A stretch of 64,000 bases of DNA from [Flexibacter] sp. ATCC 35103. Its GTDB lineage: Bacteria; Bacteroidota; Bacteroidia; Flavobacteriales; Flavobacteriaceae. Position 1 is the stretch's first letter. Each line of letters begins with the position of its first letter. The position numbers and the translations under genes are program-made. This document shows, piece after piece, positions 55,535 to 64,000 of this stretch. Under the pieces are notes generated by a model. The model was not told the DNA's origin, did not search any database, and worked only from the letters and a program-made list of their open reading frames with translations. The stretch is from assembly GCF_001975985.1 (NCBI RefSeq), contig NZ_MTQF01000001.1, forward strand, positions 62,001 to 126,000, written 5' to 3'.

Positions 55535-57979
55535 ATGAACGCAAAAAAAATTATCGCGCTTAACAACAGCATGATCCTTTTTATTTTCTGCCTATTGTTC
55601 TTTAACCTTCCGGATAAAGCAATGGCACAGGCTGATCCCCAACAAATAACAAAGGAAACTTTTAAAGGCAAAATTAGTCTTGATATTCGGGACTCAAAAG
55701 AAGATTGGACTCCCTATACTCCCAAAACAGCGCCAAAAGGTGCACCAAATATCTTATTTATTTTATATGATGACACTGGACTTGCCGCATGGTCACCATT
55801 TGGAGGAGGAATTAACATGCCTACTCTACAAAAATTAGCTGATAATGGTCTGATTTACACACAATGGCATACTACAGCTTTATGTTCTCCAACACGTTCT
55901 ACTTTATTAACAGGACGTAACCATCATTTAAACGGAATGGCGGCAATTACTGAAGCGGCAGCAGGATATCCCGGAGCAAGCGGCAGATTACCCAAACAAG
56001 TTGCCACCATAGGACAGGTTTTACAAGATAATGGCTGGAGTACATTCTGGATAGGTAAAGACCACAATGTTCCGGAACAAGATGTTGCATCAGGCGGAGA
56101 TCGAAGTACGTGGCCAATGCAAATGGGATTTGATCGCTATTACGGCTTTCTGGGAGGAGAAACCAATCAATGGTATCCGGATTTAGTAGAAGACAATCAC
56201 TTTACAGAAGCAAAATACGGACCTGAAGATGGATATCACTTATCTAAAGATTTAGCAGATCACGCTTTAGAATATATTCGCGATCAGCAGGCAACAAACC
56301 CTTCTAAACCCTGGTTTATGTGGTATTGTCCCGGAGCAAATCATGCACCACATCATGCACCCGAAGAGTATATAGCAAAATACAAAGGCAAATTTGATGA
56401 AGGTTATGATGCCTATCGAAAATGGGTATTACCGCGCATGATTGCAAAAGGAGTAATTCCGGCGGGAACTAAATTTGACAAATTCAATCCGCTTCCTCCG
56501 GGAGTTTCAAATCCGGGTGATGAAGTTTTAGACTGGAATAAATTAAGTGCAGACGAAAAGAAATTATTCTCAAGATTAGCCGAAGTATATGCAGGTTTCT
56601 CTGAATATACAGATGCTCAGGTAGGGCGTATAATTGATTATCTGGAAAAAACGGGGCAATTAGAAAATACCATCGTTTTGTATGCTGCTGATAATGGAGC
56701 TTCCGGAGAAGGTTCTCCTTCAGGATCTGTAAATGAAAATAAATTTTTTAATGGATATCCGGATGAATTGAAGGAAAACTTAAAATATCTGGACAAATTA
56801 GGAGGTCCTGACACTTATGAACATTATCCAACGGGTTGGGCAGCTGCTTTTTCTACCCCATTTAAAATGTTTAAAAGATACAGTGAATATGCCGGAGGAA
56901 CTTGTGATCCATTAGTTATTTCGTGGCCAAAAGGAATTAAAGCCAAAGGCGAAGTACGCAATCAGTTTCACCATTCTACAGATATTGTTCCTACTTTATT
57001 AGAAGTTTGTGGGGTCGAAATGCCAAAAGTATATCGTGGTGTTCCTCAATATCCATTATCCGGTGTTTCTATGAAATATACTTTTGATGCCGCACCAGAT
57101 GCAAAAACTCAAAAACACATTCAGTATTTTGCCATGTTAGGAAGCCGTGCTTTATGGAAAGATGGCTGGAAAGCTGTGGCATTACATACTCCGCTTGTTG
57201 GAAAAGGAAATTTTGACAAAGACGAATGGGAACTTTATAATACTGATGTAGACAGAGCTGAATCTAATAATTTAGCCAAAAAAAATCCAGACAAATTAAA
57301 AGAATTAATTGCCGATTGGAATTCAGAAGCTGCAAAAAATTTGGTTTTACCGCTTGATGACCGTTCTGCTATTGAAGTTTTAGGAACAGAAAGACCATCA
57401 TCAGAAGCTCCTCGTGATCAATATGTTTATTATCCGGGAACTGCTCCGGTACCGGAAGGTGTTGCAGTAAATGTTCGCGGACGCTCTTATAAAATTGTAG
57501 CTGATGTTGATATTAAAGATGTTAATGCTACAGGTGTACTTTTTGCACATGGTTCCAGATTTGGAGGACATACTTTGTTTCTTAAAAACAAAAAATTACA
57601 TTATGTATACAATTTCTTAGGAATTTCGCCGGAACAAAAATTCACTTCAAATGTTGATATTACAGCAGGAAAGCATGTTTTTGGTATGGAATTTACACGT
57701 GAAAAAGCAGGTCCAAATGGCGAATCTCTTGGAAAAATGAAACTCTATATTGACGGAAAAGAAGTGGCATCAGGACCTATGAGAACACAAACTGGGAAAT
57801 TTACACTTTCCGGAGATGGTCTTTGTATAGGATTTGACAGTGGAGATGCTGTGAGCAAAGAATACAAAACTCCCGGAGAATTTAAAGGAGGCGAAATTTA
57901 CGGAGTTGGTATTAACGTTGGAAAAATTGAATATTCTGATTTAAATTCTGAAGCAAAAAGAGCTTTAAACAGAGACTAG
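55535..57979 (+). CDS. Arylsulfatase (S1 family), 814 aa
   Basis: The signal peptide ends near AMAQADP. The fold begins NILFILYDDTGLA, with active-site signature CSPTR starting at Cys117 (formylglycine position), then GRNHH and YAADNGASGEG. Length and order match the preceding sulfatase, indicating an ancient tandem duplication, but substrate loops differ (for example the insert near ASGGDRSTWP). It should be a periplasmic or secreted sulfate-ester hydrolase. A long-stem terminator follows the stop codon. Confidence 0.92.
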   Translation: MNAKKIIALNNSMILFIFCLLFFNLPDKAMAQADPQQITKETFKGKISLDIRDSKEDWTPYTPKTAPKGAPNILFILYDDTGLAAWSPFGGGINMPTLQKLADNGLIYTQWHTTALCSPTRSTLLTGRNHHLNGMAAITEAAAGYPGASGRLPKQVATIGQVLQDNGWSTFWIGKDHNVPEQDVASGGDRSTWPMQMGFDRYYGFLGGETNQWYPDLVEDNHFTEAKYGPEDGYHLSKDLADHALEYIRDQQATNPSKPWFMWYCPGANHAPHHAPEEYIAKYKGKFDEGYDAYRKWVLPRMIAKGVIPAGTKFDKFNPLPPGVSNPGDEVLDWNKLSADEKKLFSRLAEVYAGFSEYTDAQVGRIIDYLEKTGQLENTIVLYAADNGASGEGSPSGSVNENKFFNGYPDELKENLKYLDKLGGPDTYEHYPTGWAAAFSTPFKMFKRYSEYAGGTCDPLVISWPKGIKAKGEVRNQFHHSTDIVPTLLEVCGVEMPKVYRGVPQYPLSGVSMKYTFDAAPDAKTQKHIQYFAMLGSRALWKDGWKAVALHTPLVGKGNFDKDEWELYNTDVDRAESNNLAKKNPDKLKELIADWNSEAAKNLVLPLDDRSAIEVLGTERPSSEAPRDQYVYYPGTAPVPEGVAVNVRGRSYKIVADVDIKDVNATGVLFAHGSRFGGHTLFLKNKKLHYVYNFLGISPEQKFTSNVDITAGKHVFGMEFTREKAGPNGESLGKMKLYIDGKEVASGPMRTQTGKFTLSGDGLCIGFDSGDAVSKEYKTPGEFKGGEIYGVGINVGKIEYSDLNSEAKRALNRD

Positions 57980-57998
57980 TCAATAAATTATACTTAAT

Positions 57999-58048
57999 AG
58001 AGGTATTTGCTTTAAACAATAAAATGTACAGCAAATACCTCTTTTTTA
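57999..58048 (+). terminator. Rho-independent terminator after second sulfatase
   Basis: A 13-bp stem, AGAGGTATTTGCT (57999-58011) with AGCAAATACCTCT (58030-58042), has an 18-base loop followed by TTTTTT. Confidence 0.85.
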
Positions 58049-58074
58049 TTCGATTCATTTAAACAAATATTAAA

Positions 58075-58650
58075 ATGATAATTAAACCAATTCAAACTGG
58101 AATCTTCCTGTTTTATTTTGTACTCCTGCCGAGTTGCAAATGTATTTCGCAGGAAAATGAAACATCATTTAAACCGCATCACCAACTCGCATTGGTAATT
58201 AGTCATGCACATGTTTTTGAAGGAAGAAATGAAGAGGGAGATCGTGAAGTGCTTTCGCTGCCGGCATGGGGAATTGATTATACGTATCACTTTCATCAAA
58301 AATGGGCAATTGGATTGCATACAGATATTATAATAGAAAAATTTAAAGTCGAAAAAAGTTTCGAAAAAGGCGGCGAAAAAGAAACAGTGGAACGCAGTTA
58401 TCCCGTTGCTCCTGCCCTTATGGGAATTTACAAATTAAATGAACACTGGAGTTTTTTAATCGGAATGGGAGGTGAATTTGCGAAGGAAGAAAATTATCTG
58501 CTTACCCGCGCCGGTGTCGAATACGGTTATGATTTTTTTAAAGGATGGGAAGTTTTAGGAAGCATTGGTTACGATTTTAAATGGAATGCATACGACACCT
58601 GGACTATTGGTATTGGTATCTCGAAAAATTTTGGACAAAAACATAATTAA
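58075..58650 (+). CDS. Hypothetical outer-membrane beta-barrel, 191 aa
   Basis: The family is not certain. A signal-like N-terminus (to about residue 24) is followed by amphipathic strands (for example QLALVISHAHVF, KWAIGLHTDIIIE and WTIGIGISKNFG) and an aromatic end typical of small outer-membrane barrels. No catalytic motif is seen. It is in the same direction as the sulfatases but separated from them by a terminator, so it may start a separate unit with the following lipoprotein gene (91 bp away). Confidence 0.6.
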   Translation: MIIKPIQTGIFLFYFVLLPSCKCISQENETSFKPHHQLALVISHAHVFEGRNEEGDREVLSLPAWGIDYTYHFHQKWAIGLHTDIIIEKFKVEKSFEKGGEKETVERSYPVAPALMGIYKLNEHWSFLIGMGGEFAKEENYLLTRAGVEYGYDFFKGWEVLGSIGYDFKWNAYDTWTIGIGISKNFGQKHN

Positions 58651-58741
58651 TATACTGATCCTGCAAAATCCAAATGGCATTATGTAACAAAAACATCCTA
58701 AAAAATAACTAATTTCGAGACACTTAACTAAAAACATTCGT

Positions 58742-59224
58742 ATGAAAAATTTCTCTATCCTTTTAATATCAATTTTCTTTTGTTCATGTCAACAAAAAGA
58801 AAACAAGATTGCTCCTGCTCCATCCTCAGAATCATCTGTTACAAAAGATTCAGTTACTACAAACAAAATTGAAGAAGAGAACAAACAAACAGGCGATACT
58901 ATTGTCCTGAATTTTAAAGACGAAAAAGGTTTTTATACCGCCGAAGGTTCTCTCGATTCTATTCATCCCAGAATATATCTTAAATTTAAAAATGAAGATT
59001 CAGGCGAATTAAATGCAAAGATTGTTCCCACTACGGGAAAGGGAAACATTCGTTTTAACCAAATTATTTTTCCAGATAAAAGCTCAGACGGACCATTTGG
59101 AATGGATTTAAAAATTAACCTCACACAAAAAGGCGATCATATTATAATGGTTGGTCATTCGCAAATGGCTGATAATCCGTTTTGGGGTAAATTCAAAGTG
59201 CAGCTTGAGAATAAAAAGCAATAA
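58742..59224 (+). CDS. Hypothetical lipoprotein, 160 aa
   Basis: The signal peptide ends in a lipobox with Cys16 (FFCSC, then QQKEN). A Ser/Thr-rich linker (about 25-45) follows, then a beta-rich domain with TIVLNFKDEKGFYTAEGSLD and FGMDLKINLTQKGDH as strands. I do not recognise the family. It resembles inhibitor or binding lipoproteins by size only. It is probably exported and lipid-anchored. Confidence 0.65.
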   Translation: MKNFSILLISIFFCSCQQKENKIAPAPSSESSVTKDSVTTNKIEEENKQTGDTIVLNFKDEKGFYTAEGSLDSIHPRIYLKFKNEDSGELNAKIVPTTGKGNIRFNQIIFPDKSSDGPFGMDLKINLTQKGDHIIMVGHSQMADNPFWGKFKVQLENKKQ

Positions 59225-59271
59225 TATTCATTACTTAACCTAGATTAATCGATAAGTCTTTTCTACCCCTG

Positions 59272-59279
59272 TAAATTTG
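59272..59279 (+). promoter_or_regulatory. -7 promoter element ahead of haloperoxidase-like gene
   Basis: TAAATTTG is an exact TAnnTTTG match about 93 bases before the start codon at 59373. No clear -33 TTTG lies at the usual distance. Confidence 0.45.
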
Positions 59280-59372
59280 TAAAAGAATTTAAATCAATAA
59301 AAAATTAACACAATCGAGATTTAAAACTCAAACATTATTTATAAAAGTTATTAACCTAAAACTAAAAGAAAG

Positions 59373-60191
59373 ATGAGCACAATTACAGTAAAAGACGGAA
59401 CACAAATTTATTACAAAGATTGGGGAACAGGACAACCTATTGTTTTTCACCATGGCTGGCCATTATCCAGTGATGACTGGGATGCACAGATGATGTTTTT
59501 CCTAAAACAAGGATACAGAGTTATTGCACATGACAGACGCGGACATGGTCGTTCAGGACAAAGTTCTGAAGGAAACAACATGGAAACTTATGCAGCAGAC
59601 GTAGCTGAATTAACCGCTGCGCTGGATTTAAAAAATGCCATTCATATTGGTCACTCAACCGGTGGCGGAGAAGTAATACTTTACGCAGCAAAATATGGTA
59701 AAGAACGTGTTGCAAAAGCAATCATAATTAGTGCGGTAACGCCAATAATGATAAAAAATGAATCAAATCCTGATGGTGTTCCATTGTCTGTTTTTGATGA
59801 AATAAGAGAAGGCACAGGATTTAACAGAGCACAATATTTTTATGATTTCCCAATACCTTTCTACGGATGGAATCGCGAAGGAAAAACAGTTCAGGAAGGT
59901 ATTAAACATAACTGGTGGCGTCAGGGAATGATGGGTTCTGTTTTGGCTCATTATGAAGGAATCAAAGCTTTCTCTGAATCTGATTTTACAGAAGATCTTA
60001 AAAGTTTAGATATTCCGGTTCTTGTATTACATGGCGAAGATGACCAAATTGTGCCTTATAACCAGGCACCCAAAGCAGCTAAACTATTAAAAAACGGAAA
60101 ACTAATTTCGTATCCGGGATTTCCACACGGTATGCCAACTACTGAAGCGGAAACCATTAATAAGGATATTTTAGACTTTATAAAATCTTAA
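59373..60191 (+). CDS. Non-haem chloroperoxidase-like alpha/beta hydrolase
   Basis: The 272-residue protein has no signal peptide. It shows VFHHGWPLSSDDWD (oxyanion-hole region), the nucleophile elbow GHSTGGGE with Ser95, an acidic residue in LHGEDDQIVPY (about 223-224) and His252 in FPHGMPTT. The combination HHGWP and GHSTGGGE is characteristic of the bacterial cofactor-free haloperoxidase/arylesterase family. Likely reactions are ester hydrolysis or perhydrolysis; the physiological substrate is unknown. It is a single-gene unit with its own -7 element and terminator. Confidence 0.88.
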   Translation: MSTITVKDGTQIYYKDWGTGQPIVFHHGWPLSSDDWDAQMMFFLKQGYRVIAHDRRGHGRSGQSSEGNNMETYAADVAELTAALDLKNAIHIGHSTGGGEVILYAAKYGKERVAKAIIISAVTPIMIKNESNPDGVPLSVFDEIREGTGFNRAQYFYDFPIPFYGWNREGKTVQEGIKHNWWRQGMMGSVLAHYEGIKAFSESDFTEDLKSLDIPVLVLHGEDDQIVPYNQAPKAAKLLKNGKLISYPGFPHGMPTTEAETINKDILDFIKS

Positions 60192-60213
60192 GAAATAGCT
60201 AAAATAAAAATAT

Positions 60214-60248
60214 AAAACCTCCAAAATCATATGACTTTGGAGGTTTTT
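60214..60248 (+). terminator. Rho-independent terminator after hydrolase gene
   Basis: A 12-bp stem, AAAACCTCCAAA (60214-60225) with TTTGGAGGTTTT (60236-60247), has a 10-base loop and lies between convergent genes. Confidence 0.88.
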
Positions 60249-60335
60249 AAGTTTTTGAGATGCTTAATCCGTTTTGAAATTAGGTGTCTTGCTGACCGTT
60301 TTTTACAATTCGGTATTTAGCATGTATCAAGCTGT

Positions 60336-61760
60336 TTATTTTACATCAAACCACAATTTTGTAGTCAGTAAATCTTTTCCCTGAGCAGATACTGCCGTTT
60401 GGTAACTTGTTCCGTTTAGGGATTGTTCTGTACCTGGATAAAAGAAGCGAGAAGGAATCTGTCCGTTCAAAACGGTATCAGGACCTGCAGTTAATACCGG
60501 ATAGTCCAGTCTTCTCCACTCTACAAAAGCATCAAGACCCTGCCCAAAGAATGCGATCCATTTTTGCGTACCTATTGATTTGGCATAATTCGACGCATCG
60601 TATTTTACCGTTGGCTGATTTAGGTAATTCGCAACAGTTGTTGCATTGGTAATACCAAATTGATTCAGCGATGCCGTAATCGCATTTTTATAAAGCTGCT
60701 CTGCATCTCCTGCAATGTAACCACGTGCTACAGCTTCAGAAAGATTGAAAAGCACTTCAGAATAAGAAACAATTACAGCCGGCGATGCAGAAGTAAGGAA
60801 ATAAGTTCCCGGTTTTGATGTTTTGGCAAAACCCTGACTATTTGCAGCACTGTTTGATAATCCGTTGCCACCGCCAACATATTTACCTACAGTTGCATCT
60901 GATGGTAACTGAGCATAAACAGGTAAACGAGGATCTGATAATTCGTTTAGCTTATCAACCAATGTCTTCGAAATACGAAAATCATCTCTGGTTTCAAACC
61001 ACGCCGAAGCCGGATTTTGCTGAGGCGAACTAATGTAAATAAACTGAAAGATTTCACTATTACTGCTAATTAATCCTCCGGCATCACTTGTCGCTTCTAT
61101 CGCTGCTTGTTTTGCCAAAGCTGGTTCTTTGTCTGAAATTCTCAATGCGATACGCAAACGAAGGGAATTTACCAGTTTTTTCCATTTTAGAACGTCTCCT
61201 TTATAAGCTAAATCACCGGTTACAATTCCGTTTGACGGACTTAATAAAGACTGCGCTTGTTTTAAATCTTCAAGCAATCCTGTGTAGACTTCTTTTTGTG
61301 TGTTATATGCCGGCGTTACTTTTAGACCTGCTTCTTTATAAGGAATACTCCCGTAAGCATCTGTCAACAATAAAAACGTCCATGAACGCAGCGCCAGTGC
61401 AATTCCTTTATAATTGGAGTTTGCCTGTTGATCCGGGAAATTAATAATCGTATTTAAATCTGTAATCAGGGTTGCATATCCCGTATTCCATAAAGAAACA
61501 AATGAAGTGTTGGATACATCGTATCTGTCCGGCTCCGTATATTGAATTTTAGCCCAATGCTGAACAAAAAGCAAAGAAGAGTTAAAGTTATTATCTGATC
61601 CCCAATATATATCAGCGCCCTGTTTTAATGAGCCTGTTAATAAATAAGGTGCCAGAGGTGTTTCGGTTGCATTTGGATTTTTATTAATTTCATCCAGACT
61701 GTCGCTGCAAGAGACCAGTGATACTGCAAACAGCGTTATATAGGCTAATTTTTTCAGCAT
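60336..61760 (-). CDS. SusD/RagB-like nutrient-binding lipoprotein
   Basis: The 474-residue protein has a lipobox with Cys18 (VSLVSC, then SDSLDEIN) and the early SusD-like segment NKNPNATETPLAPYLLTG. Helical TPR-like scaffold regions (for example LALRSWTFLLLTDAYGSIPY) and the end LTTKLWFDVK match the SusD-like group 2. It should sit on the outer membrane over the SusC-like receptor and hold a glycan or peptide for import. It begins 12 bp after the SusC-like gene, confirming the pair. Confidence 0.92.
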   Translation of the reverse strand: MLKKLAYITLFAVSLVSCSDSLDEINKNPNATETPLAPYLLTGSLKQGADIYWGSDNNFNSSLLFVQHWAKIQYTEPDRYDVSNTSFVSLWNTGYATLITDLNTIINFPDQQANSNYKGIALALRSWTFLLLTDAYGSIPYKEAGLKVTPAYNTQKEVYTGLLEDLKQAQSLLSPSNGIVTGDLAYKGDVLKWKKLVNSLRLRIALRISDKEPALAKQAAIEATSDAGGLISSNSEIFQFIYISSPQQNPASAWFETRDDFRISKTLVDKLNELSDPRLPVYAQLPSDATVGKYVGGGNGLSNSAANSQGFAKTSKPGTYFLTSASPAVIVSYSEVLFNLSEAVARGYIAGDAEQLYKNAITASLNQFGITNATTVANYLNQPTVKYDASNYAKSIGTQKWIAFFGQGLDAFVEWRRLDYPVLTAGPDTVLNGQIPSRFFYPGTEQSLNGTSYQTAVSAQGKDLLTTKLWFDVK

Positions 61761-61772
61761 GATTTCGTGTTT

Positions 61773-64000
61773 TTAAAATTTAAGATTAACATTAAGGCTA
61801 AAACTTCTGGTAGTTGGCAACGCCAGACTTTCCAGTCCCTGACCGTTTCCGGTATTAAATGCTGATTCAGGATCGATATTGGGTACGTCTTTGTAGATAA
61901 AAAACAAATTACGCCCCACAGCAGTGATACTTGCTCCCTGAAAGCCCAGCTTTTTAGCAAATGATTTATTAAAATTATAAGCCAGTTTTACTTCTCTTAA
62001 TTTTACAAAAGTTGAGCTGTAAATATAAGCTTCACTGATATTGTATGATGCTTTGTAATATTCCTGCGCACTAAGTATGGAAGTATTTGGAGTTCCATCA
62101 GCATATACACCGTTAAAAATCATTCCGTCATCATAAACAGGCACACCACCAGGAGCTGCAGCCCCACTTGGAAGCAATGTTTTTGTAGTTCCGGTACTTG
62201 TAGTTGTTACATAGTAATTTAAACCTCCATTTGCAGCATCACGACCCGGAAGTGTCTGAGCCAATACACCTGTATAATTTCCGGTTCTGTTTGTTCCTGA
62301 AAAAAGTTCCCCGCCTACACGAGCATCAACCAGAAATGAAAATTCAAGATTTTTATACGTCAATGTGTTTGTAACACCGCCTAAAAAGTCCGGAGTATAA
62401 TGTCCTAAAACTCTTTTTTGAGGATCAGCTTGTGGCAAACCATTTGCTCCTACTACTATATTTCCGTTTGCATCACGCAAATAAGCTGTACCATAAAGTG
62501 CACCATATGCTTGTCCTACAGATGCTAATACATCAACACCTCCCGATGTAGCAATTGTATAGTTCTGAATCTGTTTTTCATAGTCAAGAACATCTACTTT
62601 GCTTATATTCTTTGAATAATTTACACCAACATTCCATTTGAAATTATCTGTTTGAACAGGAGTTCCATCCAATTGAATTTCGATACCGTGGTTGTTTATT
62701 TTTCCTGCATTGATTAATTGCGAATTATAACCGCTTGCAGTTGTTGTTTTTATCTCCAGAATCTGGTCAAAACTATTTGTATTATAATAAGCAACATCAA
62801 GATGCAATCTGTTTTTCCAGAAAGAAGATTCAAGACCCAATTCAGTAGAACGGGTTGTTTCCGGTTTCAGGTTCTCATTCAGTTTCTTTTTAGATGAAGT
62901 TTGAATTGGATTTCCGTCAAATGCAGTCTGAAAATCATAAACCGTAGCCAATTGATACGGATCTGCATCGTTACCTACTTCAGACCATCCGCCACGAAGT
63001 TTTAAGAAATCAAGCATACTGCTTTTTAAATTCAAAGCATCAGATAATACCAAACTACCACTAATAGAAGGATAAAAATAAGAGCGGTTGCTGCTTGGCA
63101 ATGTCGATGACCAGTCGTTACGTCCGGTTACGTTTAAAAAGGCATAATTTTTATACCCCAATTGTGCCGAAGCATAAGCACTGTATACTTTTAATTCTGA
63201 GAATACATTTGATGAAGTCAAAGGGTCACGTGAATTGGTCAAAGTATATAAATCCGGCACAGCCAAACGTGGTGCTTTTTGATAATTGTTTGCATCGCTA
63301 TGATTACGTATGTTGAATCCGGCAAGTGCATCTACGCTAAAATCATCGTTTACTTTTTTAGTATATTGCAAAATACCCTCTGTATTTCTCTCGTCTACAG
63401 TATAAGCGTCTTCAGCATAAGATCCAAAAGGTGTTCCGTTTGTACCATACTTAATCGTGTATTTTCTGCGATCATTATAATAATCAACTCCGGTGCGGAA
63501 TTTAAAAAGAAGACCATCTATAATTTTTGCTTCTAAATGGATATCTCCTATAAAACGGTTACGCTGTTGACTGGTTGTATTATAATAAGCATTCCAATAC
63601 GGATTGCTATAATAACTGTTATTCCAGTTTACATCTCTGTTATTTCTAAGCTGATCTGTATCTACCTGACGCCCAAACCAAAGAAACTGAAGCATTACAC
63701 CCGCAGCACGGTTTCCTGTTGGTCCACCCGGCAATGTTGGTGCTGTGGTCACAATATAGTTTCCTGTTACACCCACTTTTATACTTTTTGTTATTTGATA
63801 GTTCGTATTTACAGTAAAATTTGTTTTGTTTATTTCACTGTTAGGCACAGTTCCTAATTGTTTTTGATTATTTACTCCTAAACGAAAATCTGATTTCTCA
63901 TCTGATTTTGCGATAGAAATACTATTGTCATAAGTAAGTCCTGTATTAAAAAAGTTTTTTACATTATCAGGATGCGCCACAAAAGGTACAGCTACCCCAT
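61773..64000 (-). CDS. SusC/RagA-like TonB-linked receptor, N-terminus beyond window
   Basis: The frame is open to the right edge (742 codons seen), so the signal, carboxypeptidase-like domain and plug are outside. A GTG at 63980 is inside the continuous frame and is not the start. Visible motifs include NVKNFFNTGLTYDNSISI, which follows the plug in SusC proteins, and the conserved C-terminal region RTYSLNV-like segment TTRSFSLNVNLKF. It should import a ligand captured by the SusD-like partner. No glycosidase is visible in the window to tell the substrate. Confidence 0.9.
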   Translation of the reverse strand, partial: GVAVPFVAHPDNVKNFFNTGLTYDNSISIAKSDEKSDFRLGVNNQKQLGTVPNSEINKTNFTVNTNYQITKSIKVGVTGNYIVTTAPTLPGGPTGNRAAGVMLQFLWFGRQVDTDQLRNNRDVNWNNSYYSNPYWNAYYNTTSQQRNRFIGDIHLEAKIIDGLLFKFRTGVDYYNDRRKYTIKYGTNGTPFGSYAEDAYTVDERNTEGILQYTKKVNDDFSVDALAGFNIRNHSDANNYQKAPRLAVPDLYTLTNSRDPLTSSNVFSELKVYSAYASAQLGYKNYAFLNVTGRNDWSSTLPSSNRSYFYPSISGSLVLSDALNLKSSMLDFLKLRGGWSEVGNDADPYQLATVYDFQTAFDGNPIQTSSKKKLNENLKPETTRSTELGLESSFWKNRLHLDVAYYNTNSFDQILEIKTTTASGYNSQLINAGKINNHGIEIQLDGTPVQTDNFKWNVGVNYSKNISKVDVLDYEKQIQNYTIATSGGVDVLASVGQAYGALYGTAYLRDANGNIVVGANGLPQADPQKRVLGHYTPDFLGGVTNTLTYKNLEFSFLVDARVGGELFSGTNRTGNYTGVLAQTLPGRDAANGGLNYYVTTTSTGTTKTLLPSGAAAPGGVPVYDDGMIFNGVYADGTPNTSILSAQEYYKASYNISEAYIYSSTFVKLREVKLAYNFNKSFAKKLGFQGASITAVGRNLFFIYKDVPNIDPESAFNTGNGQGLESLALPTTRSFSLNVNLKF

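Noticed and set aside
61773..63980. A 735-residue SusC-like protein starting at GTG 63980
   Set aside because: The frame continues to the window edge without a stop, and the sequence there is the middle of a SusC-type receptor, so the true start is outside.
60336..64000. Complete polysaccharide utilisation locus with the sulfatases
   Set aside because: The SusC/SusD genes are convergent with and terminated apart from the plus-strand genes, and no glycosidase or polysaccharide lyase is visible.

Overview
The window is AT-rich DNA from a member of the Bacteroidota, most likely Flavobacteriaceae and probably Flavobacterium or a close relative. This rests on SusC/SusD-type and FecA-type TonB receptors, an ECF sigma/FecR pair, type IX secretion (T9SS) sorting domains of both type A and type B, PorP/SprF-family and PorE-like proteins, many Bacteroidota-style lipoboxes, and several TAnnTTTG promoter elements. 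I saw no rRNA, tRNA, CRISPR array, insertion sequence or prophage.

Layout. 1-3504 (minus): a tightly packed six-gene operon (peroxiredoxin-like, YHS, DoxX-like, DinB-like, NRDE/TANGO2-like, ATP-grasp cut by the window edge) behind a Crp/Fnr-family regulator (3596-4273). 4505-9041 (plus): a siderophore-type TonB receptor, a membrane-anchored AraC regulator and a lipoprotein alpha/beta hydrolase. 9116-19405 (minus): a cell-surface signalling locus with an ECF sigma factor, FecR anti-sigma factor, STN-domain TonB receptor, beta-helix-like lipoprotein, T9SS cargo protein, unknown lipoprotein, S41 protease and a small unknown protein. 19554-21062 (minus): an SF2 helicase. 21430-32057 (plus): a very acidic small protein, then a signal-transduction cluster of two lone receivers, a CHASE3 histidine kinase, a 2125-residue soluble hybrid kinase with eleven tandem 92-residue HAMP units, and a receiver-kinase protein. 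32147-36734: a kinase/OmpR-type regulator pair (minus) divergent from a porin-like/Dabb/cupin operon (plus). 36807-52389 (minus): a PorE-like OmpA protein, a PorP/SprF protein and a 4226-residue repetitive surface protein with a type B T9SS C-terminus. 52974-60191 (plus): two arylsulfatases, two small envelope proteins and a haloperoxidase-like hydrolase. 60336-64000 (minus): a SusD-like lipoprotein and a SusC-like receptor cut by the right edge.

How the parts work together. Most of the window concerns the cell envelope: outer-membrane uptake, secreted or surface-anchored proteins, and the regulators that sense envelope or cytosolic conditions. Two regulatory signals stand out. First, two intergenic regions of the sigma/FecR/TonB locus align without gaps over 64 bp, which looks like a shared regulated promoter ahead of fecR and ahead of the beta-helix lipoprotein gene. 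Second, the porin operon has four TCTAAT-like repeats at an exact 11-bp period just upstream of a perfect -7 element, as expected for an OmpR-family activator encoded divergently next door. The poly-HAMP kinase and an approximately 845-bp internal duplication in the giant surface protein gene are the main structural curiosities.
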